This document shows positions 50,600 to 59,700 of a stretch of 64,000 nucleotides of DNA, piece by piece. The stretch lies in assembly GCA_002633025.1 (NCBI GenBank), contig NMRB01000474.1, positions 122,757 to 186,756 of the forward strand. The letters run 5' to 3'. The position numbers and the translations under genes are program-made. The notes beneath the pieces are model-generated. The model had not been told where the DNA came from. It made no database searches and was given only the letters and a program-made list of their open reading frames with translations. Numbering within the stretch: the first letter of the stretch is position 1; each line of letters opens with the position of its first letter. The stretch comes from Notospermus geniculatus (Eukaryota; Nemertea; Pilidiophora; Heteronemertea; Lineidae).

Positions 50600-52904
50600 C
50601 TACGAGCCACACAAAATGAAGTGTGCAGCAAGTGTAAACACTAATAGGGCACTTTCCCACATTTTTTTCCTGCCATCTTCCTCCACAGCCTCTGAGTATG
50701 TAACCGCCAAGGAATGGAGATTCCGCTTCAACCTCAGATTTTCTGTCTTCATATTCGCAATGGTAGCTTTCGTCACTTCCTGTTTTCTCGCCATCTCAGT
50801 TATCGCAATATCCTTTGCCTTGAGTGTGATTTCATATTCGTCAATGATTTTTACCACACGTTGATTTTCCGAAAAGGCGTCGGATAATTCTTTGGCCTTT
50901 AAGTCTGCTCGTATCTTCTCAAACTCGTACAATTCCTTAGCCGCTCCCCTCTCCGATTCAAGACTTTTCAGTTTGCTATGGAGTTTCACCTGCTGTTCCT
51001 GAAGAATTCTGTTGTCTTCACTCAAAACATCGATCACAGACTTTGAAATGACGTCCTCGGCGCATGCTCCAACTGCCTGCTCGAGGGCTTCGGCCTTTAC
51101 GGAGGCGAGTTCAGCAGAAAGGCTAGTGACCTATGTAATGATACCGGTGCCAATATTTTTCATGATACACGTTGGTTAAAGCTCTAAGTAGGAGTGCTAT
51201 TCCAATCCAAAGGAACCACTCGTCGGAATGCCTGTTCCAGTGACGGCAAGCTTTGAATACGTGATACAGTGTGTGTGTGTAATGTAACACTTTTCAAAAC
51301 ATTTTCTCGTGGGCAGTAAAATGTCACACTCACAGCCACAGTTTTCCTTTGGAACTTACCTGTTCAGCATGTTGTCGTCCGATGTGCAATGCTTCTATGT
51401 ACTTGTTTTTCCAATGCTTATTCTAGAAATCAAAAACAAATGTCATGTGTTTGGTGACTCTTGAGCTGTTATGTAGTAAACTGAGCCACGTCTCGGTCTA
51501 TTTCTCGAAGGGTGATGTGCGATGTAACGCAGTGGCGAGCAGATCGGCCTTCGATTATCGAAGATGAGTGGTTAGGGAGACGGATNNCCGATTCAAGACT
51601 TTTCAGTTTGCTATGGAGTTTCACCTGCTGTTCCTGAAGAATTCTGTTGTCTTCACTCAAAACATCGATCACAGACTTTGAAATGACGTCCTCGGCGCAT
51701 GCTCCAACTGCCTGCTCGAGGGCTTCGGCCTTTACGGAGGCGAGTTCCGCAGAAAGGCTAGTGACCTATGTAATGAATGATACACGTTGGTTAAAGCTCT
51801 CAGTAGGAGTGCTATTCCAATCCAAAGGAACCAATCGTCAGAATGCCTGTTCCAGTGACGGCAAGCTTTGAATACGTGATACAGTGTGTGTGTAATGTAA
51901 CACTTTTCAAAACATTGGCTGGTATTTATAAAAGTTAGCAAATGCTTATGCTTAAGATTTGCACAGCGAGGTCCAATGTAAATGTACATGTACTACAAAA
52001 CTTGAAGTAAAAGCATTTGCTAGCTTTTATTAATATCAGCCATTTTCTCGTGGGCAGTAAAATGTCACACTCACAGCCACAGTTTTCCTTTGGAACTTAC
52101 CTGTTCAGCATGTTGTCGTCCGATGTGCAATGCTTCTATGTACTTGTTTTTCCAATGTTTATTCTAGAAATCAAAAACAAATGTCATGTGTTTGGTGACT
52201 CGTGAGCTGTTATGTAGTAAACTCAGCCACGTCTCGGTCTATTTCTCGAAGGGTGATGTGCGATGTAACGCAGTGGCGAGCAGATCAGCCTTCGATTTAA
52301 TCGAAGATGGGCGGGCGGTGGGGGGGGGGGGGTCNNNNNNNNNNNNNNNNGGGGGGGGGGTCACACCTACCTCAGCACTTAACGAAAATATCGTATCGTT
52401 CTGCTTGCTGTATTTCGCAGCTGCATCACCCGGCAGACCACCTGTAAAACGGAGAATGTAATTTAGGCTAAGATAATTTACAACACCAGGGACCTTATTC
52501 ACAAACCTTTAAGGGTACGAAAATCCGTTGTCAAGCTGATAGTGAACAATAGGTTGTCCGCAAAAGGACAATAGTTTGCGACTCCTGTAAGTTACGAGAG
52601 GTTCGTGAATAAGGTCCCTGTTGTTGATGTAGCCTACGTGGCCTATTCAATCGTCCAAGGCAAATGTAGCTAGGGCAGGTGACAATCATCGTTAGCACCC
52701 ATCGTAGCCTAGGCCTAATGGAGGAGAGAGAAGCAAGTATTTAGGAGTAGGCCTAGCTAATGAAAACATTAGGCTAAAAGAAAACACACTCCTACCTTTT
52801 GCACCCGATTGTTCTTTGGGGGGTGTCTTTCGGGCGCTCTCCCCTATAAAAGCATCCGACTTGGTTATTCGAACTTTGTTCAGTTGTTTCTTTAGTTTAC
52901 CCAT
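50600..52904 (-). CDS. Tail-anchored coiled-coil protein, 4 exons, 257 aa
   Basis: I do not recognise an orthologue. Exons are 52796-52904, 52371-52441, 51360-51422 and 50600-51130. All junctions are GT-AG, frame is kept, and the stop is TAG. The start is the ATG at 52904; GTG at 52910 is the codon two before it, and TAG TAG lies in frame further upstream. Residues 1-36 are Lys-rich ([12 protein letters not shown]...). Residues about 82-235 are heptad-like, rich in Glu, Lys and Leu, and predict a long coiled coil. The last 16 residues (ALLVFTLAAHFILCGS) form a C-terminal hydrophobic segment, which suggests a tail-anchored membrane protein. Exon 3 and part of exon 4 are repeated at 52101-52163 and 51588-51765 next to N gaps, and exon 1 is repeated at 55030-55138. 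The MATE start lies about 620 bp downstream on the same strand. Function unknown. Confidence 0.85.
51490..51568. mobile_element. Right end of the CATCTTCGAT MITE family beside an N gap
   Basis: Matches the terminal inverted repeat of the element at 60357-60662 (ATTTCTCGAAGGGTGATGTG through TCGAAGATG). Only one end is present, truncated or unassembled next to the Ns at 51586. Confidence 0.8.
51586..51587. other. Assembly gap (2 Ns)
   Basis: Lies between a MITE end and a truncated second copy of coiled-coil exon 4. Confidence 0.99.
51588..51765 (-). pseudogene. Partial second copy of coiled-coil exon 4, cut at an N gap
   Basis: Repeats the first about 178 nt of exon 4, starting with the same acceptor and V-T-S-L-S-A-E-L, and stops abruptly at the two Ns at 51586-51587. 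Upstream intron sequence is also repeated. The truncation coincides with the gap, so this is most simply an unmerged assembly copy rather than a biological pseudogene. Confidence 0.8.
51917..52041. mobile_element. MITE, 125 bp, with ATT target duplication, in coiled-coil intron copy B
   Basis: Terminal inverted repeats starting GGCTGGTATTTATAAAAG and ending TTTTATTAATATCAGCC. ATT is duplicated on both sides. The other copy of the intron (about 51,298-51,312) has the empty site with a single ATT. Confidence 0.9.
52101..52163 (-). CDS. Second copy of coiled-coil exon 3 (21 codons)
   Basis: Encodes the same 21 residues as 51360-51422 (begins NKHWKNKY, ends HAEQ). It has the same splice sites and one synonymous change (AAG/AAA). 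It belongs to the duplicated block that carries the truncated exon 4 copy. Confidence 0.8.
52228..52311. mobile_element. Second single end of the CATCTTCGAT MITE family
   Basis: Same terminal sequence as 51490-51568 in the duplicated block, with TTTAATCGAAGATG at its end, followed by the poly-G/N gap. Confidence 0.8.
52335..52350. other. Assembly gap (16 Ns) inside a poly-G run
   Basis: Flanked on both sides by runs of G directly after a MITE end. Coiled-coil exon 2 begins just to the right, so any second copy of exon 2 is lost here. Confidence 0.99.
52481..52626. mobile_element. MITE, about 146 bp, CAGGGACCTTATTCAC termini, in coiled-coil intron 1
   Basis: Strong terminal inverted repeats, CAGGGACCTTATTCAC with GTGAATAAGGTCCCTG, extended by CAACA/TTGTTG. 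Same family as 31414-31553. Confidence 0.85.
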
Positions 52905-52939
52905 TTCCACAGCAGATATTTCAAGATGACGTGCACCAT
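52892..52939 (-). promoter_or_regulatory. Upstream ORF overlapping the coiled-coil start codon
   Basis: An ATG 35 nt before the main ATG opens a 15-codon frame, out of frame with the protein, that ends at a TAA after the main start. If it is in the transcript it would reduce initiation at the main ATG. Transcript start is not known. Confidence 0.4.
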
Positions 52940-53022
52940 TGAGCTACTAAAACATTTTTTGAAGTGACGCTGCGGTTACCAGGCATGACATCACTCGAGG
53001 TTGACAACCGTGACGTTGGTAT

Positions 53023-53049
53023 TGACGTCATACAGTAAGTGACGCGTCA
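53023..53049. promoter_or_regulatory. CRE/ATF-type site cluster upstream of coiled-coil exon 1 (copy b)
   Basis: A full palindromic CRE, TGACGTCA (53023-53030), is followed by TGACGCGTCA (53040-53049), with a further half site just downstream (AACGTCA) and GTGACG just before. The cluster sits about 120-145 bp upstream of the coiled-coil ATG. CRE binding by bZIP factors is established knowledge; use here is inferred. Confidence 0.5.
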
Positions 53050-53569
53050 AATCCACTAACGTCATGGGGGCGATTTCACGATTTTTTTGCATTTCCATAA
53101 TTTTTTTACTTTTCAAATCGCAAGCATTTCTAATATTTTCAGAAAGCCAAGGCGGACCAACGTAGTATCGGCGGCACCGAGCCAATCTTGCCATGCCGCC
53201 GAAAAGACCAAACAAATTCAAATACGAAATCGACGAAGTTTCACCAAGATCAACCTACTGTTTATTCTCGAATATACAACCACCAATCAACTGTGTATCA
53301 CAAGAAATTAACACTTTTGGGAGAGTATCCATTTCAACCTAACCAGTAGGCTACCCTTTGACAGAACTCTGAATTTTCCTTCAAACCCTGAAGAAGACTG
53401 AATAAATGTCGAATTCCCACCATCCATCGAACAGTCCTGATTGGCATAACGGGTCTCCATACCAGGAGCCGTGGCTTCAACGAGCATATCTCAGGCGATC
53501 TTCGGAGCAATGGAGGACAAAATTAATATCTTCAGGGCCGAACTGATGGGTCTCAATCGAAGTTCTCAT

Positions 53570-53713
53570 CTAGACAAGTGGGATATCTTTGTCGTTTTCT
53601 TCTACGTTAATTCTTCGTAATATCCTCCTCTTCCGTGATCCAGTCAGGCTGGCGATGTACTGATCTCTAGCGGGTCCCCACTTAGGTGTAGGTCGGATGG
53701 ATTCCATTAATCT
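53570..53713 (-). CDS. SLC6A: SLC6 last exon, copy b, with a 12-nt in-frame deletion
   Basis: 47 codons plus TAG. Relative to copy a the four residues LPEH after KWGPA are lost, giving WGPARDQY. The rest is the same protein, with a synonymous CTA/CTT Leu near the end. A candidate AATAAA lies at 53261-53266. Confidence 0.88.
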   Translation of the reverse strand, partial: RLMESIRPTPKWGPARDQYIASLTGSRKRRILRRINVEENDKDIPLV

Positions 53714-56700
53714 CTGGAACATATTTGAACCAAATGCATAATGCTACTGCTGTAACATTATGTGTTCGCTGGATTGCTTCAAAACGATGTAGCTTTATGC
53801 ATAATATCATAAAGACATAAATATGAATATGCATAATATAATATGTAACATGCCATATCATTATGAGCTACAATGGATGAATCAGTGAATGTTAGTTACA
53901 CCAAATATGCGTTGGATTGGAGTACATGTAATATGTGTTGTGCAACGTCATGAAATGTAGCGCCTTGACCAACAAACCCTCGATACAAGACTTCTATGTG
54001 CGTATATTCCTTTATCTTCTGAAGTTTGATTCCATACAATCATAACATGATACACTGAATGTCTTCTAGTACTTACATCTCGAAATCCTCCTTTAGCTGA
54101 GAGTAACGCCTTGAGCATAAATATAGGTAACGGTGCAAATGAGAGGAAGGCCAGTGTCCAGCCAATGCCCACGGCCCATCCGGGATACACGTAGCTACCG
54201 TATGTCACTCCAGAATGATAGACGACGCTCGATATAAGCGTGAACTGAAAGAGAGTTTGAAAGCGACGTGGTCAGTTTTTGATAGCCATTAGTCATCCTC
54301 CAGGCAGGGTCGGTCGAACACCCTCCGGATTTCCCAAAACGCTGTATCCCAGAATCATTCGAGTGTGTCTTACCCTCCCTTCCATCTTGATTTGTTCAGC
54401 CGATTTCGGCTGGCTCGGCCGCTGCTTTGAATGTAACTTACTCCACAAAATTACATGTGCTTTACTTACCAAATAGGCCTACATGTATATGTATTGCTAC
54501 TTTTTGTCCCATTTTCGAACAGCGACTAAATGTGGCAGTGGTTAGTTATTTGTCGGTAACTATTTTTTCCTATGTGCATGATCACGCTACGAATGTGTAC
54601 TCAGGTTTATTTATAGCAACCATCATGGCCGAGGCCGCTTGATGAAATTTAAAAATACGACTTAAAAATGCTTTCCCCATAGTCTGTGGGAAGGGATACC
54701 ATCACGTCATGATTCTTGTGCGATCAGAGATGATGAAATATTCCCATCTGTTCGCTCTTTTAATTTAAAACTAGCCTACAACCTGAAATTAAAACCGACT
54801 TCCACAATTGCAACTCCAGAGTTGCAGTCCAAAATTCTAGAGATGCAATACTTCCAGAGATGACCCGTTACATACGTGGCCTATTCAATCGGCCAAGGCA
54901 GATGTAGCTAGGGCAGGTGACAATCATCGTTAGCACCCATCGTAGCCTATAGGCTTAATGGAGGAGAGAGAAGCAAGTATTTAGGAGTAGCTAATGAAAA
55001 CATTAGGCTAAAAGAAAACACACTCCTACCTTTTGCACCTGATTGTTCTTTGGGGGGTGTCTTTCGGGCACTCTCCCCTATAAAAGCATCCGACTTGGTT
55101 ATTCGAACTTTGTTCAGTTGTTTCTTTAGTTTACCCATTTCCACAGCAGATATTTCAAGATGACGTGCACCATTGAGCTACTAAAACATTTTTTGAAGTG
55201 AAGCTGCGGTTACCAGGCATGACGTCACTCGAGGTTGACAACCGTGACGTTGGTATTGACGTCATACAGTAAGTGACGCGTCAACTCCACTAACGTCATG
55301 GGGGAGATTTCACGATTTTTTGCATTTCCATAATTTTTTTACTTTTCAAATCGGAAGCATTTCTAATATTTTCAGAAAGCCAAGGCGGACCAACGTAGTA
55401 TCGGCGGCACCGAGCCAATCTTGCCATGCCGCCGAAAAGACCAAACAAATTCAAATACGAAATCGACGAAGTTTCACCAAGATCAAGCTACTGTTTATTC
55501 TGGAATATACAACCACCAATCAACTGTGTATCACAGGAAATTAACACTTTTGGGAGAGTACCCATTTCAATCTAACCAGTACCCTTTGACAGAACTCTGA
55601 ATTTTCCTTCAAACCCTGAAGAAGACTGAATAAATGTCGAATTCCCACCATCCATCGACCAGTCCTGATTGGCACGACGGGTCTCCATACCAGGGGCCGT
55701 GGCTTCAACGAGCATATCGCCGGCCACCTTCGGAGCAAGGGAGGACAAAATTAATATCTTCAGGGCCGAACTGATGGCAGGGTCTCAATCGAAGTTCTCA
55801 TCTAGACTAGTGGGATATCTTTGTCGTTTTCTTCTACGTTAATTCTTCGTAATATCCTCCTCTTCCGTGATCCAGTCAGGCTGGCGATGTACTGATCTCT
55901 GTGCTCGGGTAGTGCGGGTCCCCACTTAGGTGTAGGTCGGATGGATTCCATTAATCTCTGGAACATATTTGAACCAAATGCATAATGCTACTGCTGTAAC
56001 ATTATTTGTTCGCTGGATTGCTTCAAAACGATGTAGCTTTATGCATAATATCATAAAGACATAAATATGAATATGCATAATATAATATGTAACATGCCAT
56101 ATCATTATGAGCTACAATGGATGAATCAGTGAATGTTACACCAAATATGCGTTGGATTGGAGTACATGTAATATGTGTTGTGCAACGTCATGAAATGTAG
56201 CGCCTTGACCAACAAATCCTCGATCCTTCTATGTGCGTATATTCCTTTATCTGAAGTTTGATACCATACAATCATAGCATGATACACTGAATGTCTTCTA
56301 GTACTTACATCTCGAAATCCTCCTTTAGCTGAGAGTAACGCCTTGAGCATAAATATAGGTAACGGTGCAAATGAGAGGAAGGCCAGTGTCCAGCCAATGC
56401 CCACGGCCCATCCGGGATACACGTAGCTACCGTATGTCACTCCAGAATGATAGACGACGCTCGATATAAGCGTGAACTGAAAGAGAGTTTGAAAGCGACG
56501 TGGTCAGTTTTTGATAGCCATTAGTCATCCTCCAGGCAGGGTCGGTCGAACACCCTCCGGATTTCCCAAAACGCTGTATCCCAGAATCATTCGAGTGTGT
56601 CTTATCCTCCATTCCATCTTGATTTGTTCAGCCGATTTCGGCTGGCTCGGCCGCTGCTTTGAATGTAACTTACTCCACAAAATTACATGTGCTTTACTTA

Positions 56701-59700
56701 CCAAATAGGCCTACATGTATATGTATTGCTACTTTTTGTCCCGTTTTCGAACAGCGACTAAATGTGGCAGTGGTTAGTTATTTGTCGGTAACTATTTTTT
56801 CCTATGTGCATGATCACGCTATGAATGTGTACTCAGGTTTATTTATAGCAACCATCATGGCCGAGGCCGCTTGGTGAAATTTAAAAATGCTTTCCCCATA
56901 GTCTGTGGGAAGGGATACCATCACGTCATGATTCTTGTGCGATCAGAGATGATGAAATATTCCCATCTGTTCGCTCTTTTAATTTAAAACTAGCCTACAA
57001 CCTGGCCCATATTCTGAGACCATTTCAGAAAAGACTTGCTCAAATTCAGTGTCCCTGGCAACTATGGCAACAGCCGCCATTTTTACCACAACCAGGAAAA
57101 TAGGACGCTCATCACGTGATCAGTAGCCTACGTATGTACCGATTAGATAACTGCGCTGGGCTGATAACGTCATCAACAAGGAAGTGAGTTCAAGCAGGGG
57201 CAAATCTATGGTTGTCGCTGTTGGAGGTTGCCATCTAGTAGGGGAGACCGGGGCTGGTTGTAACAGGGGTAGGTTGTAACAGAGCTAATATTTCCTTGAA
57301 TATCCACTGGGAAGGGCTGAGTTTCCTCATTGCCTGAAAATAGATTATTATGATACAATTTTTTTGACAGGATATTTCGAAATGAAGCTTTCCGGCTATT
57401 TCCGAATTCGACAGCAGATCTTAAGCGCCCAAACATGATCAATATTATTGCACAATATATGACAATCAAAATGGGACATATTATTGCCAATCTTTCTTCC
57501 ATCTATTATGCCAGAAGCACGTAATACCAATTTTGGGCCCCATGTATAGACCGTTATAAAGCGGTCCACCGATGCACAATATTTATTGCACAATATGGTG
57601 CCCACAATGGGTGTCATGTGCTTTTGGCATTGGATGGAAGAAAGACTGGCAACAACATTGCCCACTTTGATCCTTATATTGGGCAATAATATTGCACATA
57701 CCGGTATTGTGCAATAATATTGCACGTGGATAGGCCGCGTAACTATTAACTGTGACATCGTTTTTAAGTAATTGTTTCTTACTTGTAGCAGTTCTTGTGG
57801 AACCTGTTGTAACTTGCCATGGTTGTAATGCCGCCCCATCCGGCGCCATTCGAGTACCCGATTTGCAAAGCAGCATTGGCCCAGACCTGCAACAAAACAT
57901 CATACGTTTCTACTCCAAGATTACACTGGGTCAGGTCATCCATAGTGGAATACATATACTCTGCTACGTACCTTAATCTCGAGCAACTTTTTCCACTCCG
58001 GGATGATGTAAAACTTGATGCCGTCTATTGCACCGGGAAGTGTCACACTTCGACAGAGCAAAATAATTTGCACGACGCAGGGGAAAATGGCTGTTATATA
58101 AACAACCTAGAAATAAAGTAAATCTGTGGATAAAGTTTGGTTCGTCTTGGACATTATTCAGGCCCATATCGCATCAATCCTTTAAATAGTTACGCATGAA
58201 TGAGAAAAGTGTTTTTTGCAGAAAGAAATGGATTTTAATGGATTTGCTCAGAGGAGAATGTTGGGCCTAATTTGATGACGTCATTGCAGGAATTTGAGCA
58301 TGCATTGTCGTGCTGTAATGGACTTAACACGCAACTATTTATGTAAGAGAATCAAGTGAGAAATTTGTCAATTAGTAAATATGTAAATGAAAATGAACTT
58401 TATCTCCACATTGGATGGCTCATATTTGATTTCATTTATCCCTGCAATGACATCGTGCATAAATTAGCATTTTTGACCGTGGCTAGTCCCTACCTATACG
58501 GAAATCCTCGATATATCCCAAACTATTCATCAGAATTTGATAAAACAAAAAGCAGAATGTGTCTACATGTATTTATGTACATGTACATTGTATTCTACAC
58601 ACTTCAGTAATAATCTGTGTAGTCAATTTTTGGATGCAACTCGGACTTTAAGTGTAAGTGTGACACTGATCCTTTGTTCAACACAAAAGATAAGTATCAC
58701 ACTTTGACTAAGTATGTTTATGAATATCGACCCTGAACTACAACACAACAGTATGCATACATCGTGAATATGGTACAAAAATACATGTACAACTGTAATG
58801 TTAATAATAATGTTAGTTCTTATGTCCTTCTTATGTCCTTTCTGTCCTTCCTTCTTTTGTGTTAGTCTGTGTCATTTACGAGATCTGAGAATCACAAGGC
58901 CTTTTAAGAACACAACTTGCCTTTCCTGACGACTTGATTCCTTTTATAAGACACAACCCAGTGGCAACCCATGCAGCAACCAGACAAGCAAAGAGCTCCC
59001 ATCTCATCCCTCCAAGTTCATCAATGCCGCTCGTACGCCGGAGTGCGTATCGCCTATAAAGAAGTGGTTTCAAAAAGCATGTGCAATATGAAGACACCAG
59101 ATTTCTTCAAAATTCTACGCACGATAGTGTCCATCTGATAAATGGCAGGCTGCCTGCCATTGGATATCGTAAGTTGAGTGGCACTCTGGGCATTTGTCCT
59201 GAACGGGTGAGGACGACTACGAATAATGTTCCACACTATCAAAGATTAAGTGCTAAAAAAACATGTTACAAGGAAGGCAAAGCCAAGGCCCGTCTACACG
59301 ATCATAATGATCTACACGATCATACATGTTCAAAACGCCTTCATACATTTGTATGATGATGTTCAGGTTTGTTGTGGATTTCCGTCTATAAAGCGCAACA
59401 TTCATGGACACCTGTATGATGAACTACGATGATGGGGAAAGAAAAAGAAAAGAAATTGGAGGGAAAATTCCTTGTTGTTTCAAAATGGATCTTACAATTG
59501 CCTCGTGAGTGATGCTGCTGCATTAGTAATAATGGCAGTGACCCGTCGTCGAAAAGGCAAAGGAGTAGGAAGGGGTGCCAAAAGGGGTTAAACAATGGAT
59601 CAGGAGAAGTGAGTTTGGAGCCTTAAGGGCTGCCATTTTTTACACATGTCACATCCCAGCCAGCAGGGAATATTGGGCCAATATTGGGTAACGATTGGGG

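Larger units (their letters stand above)
52636..54785. repeat. Duplicated block 6, copy b (coiled-coil exon 1 plus SLC6 3' exons)
   Basis: About 2.15 kb, co-linear with 54878-57003. Contains coiled-coil exon 1, its upstream region, and the last two SLC6 exons. Differences from the partner include a 12-nt coding deletion, one CRE change and small indels. Confidence 0.92.
54878..57003. repeat. Duplicated block 6, copy a
   Basis: Partner of 52636-54785, with its right edge at about 57003. The missing SLC6 TM7-TM10 exons should lie immediately to the right of this block. Confidence 0.92.

Noticed and set aside
52991-53221. Minus-strand 76-codon frame upstream of the coiled-coil gene
   Set aside because: A length change in a T run shifts the frame in the sister copy.
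53193-53342. Divergent plus-strand 49-codon frame starting [15 protein letters not shown] (also 55426-55575)
   Set aside because: The copies differ by four amino-acid changes against about one silent change, so there is no sign of constraint. No clear splice donor follows.
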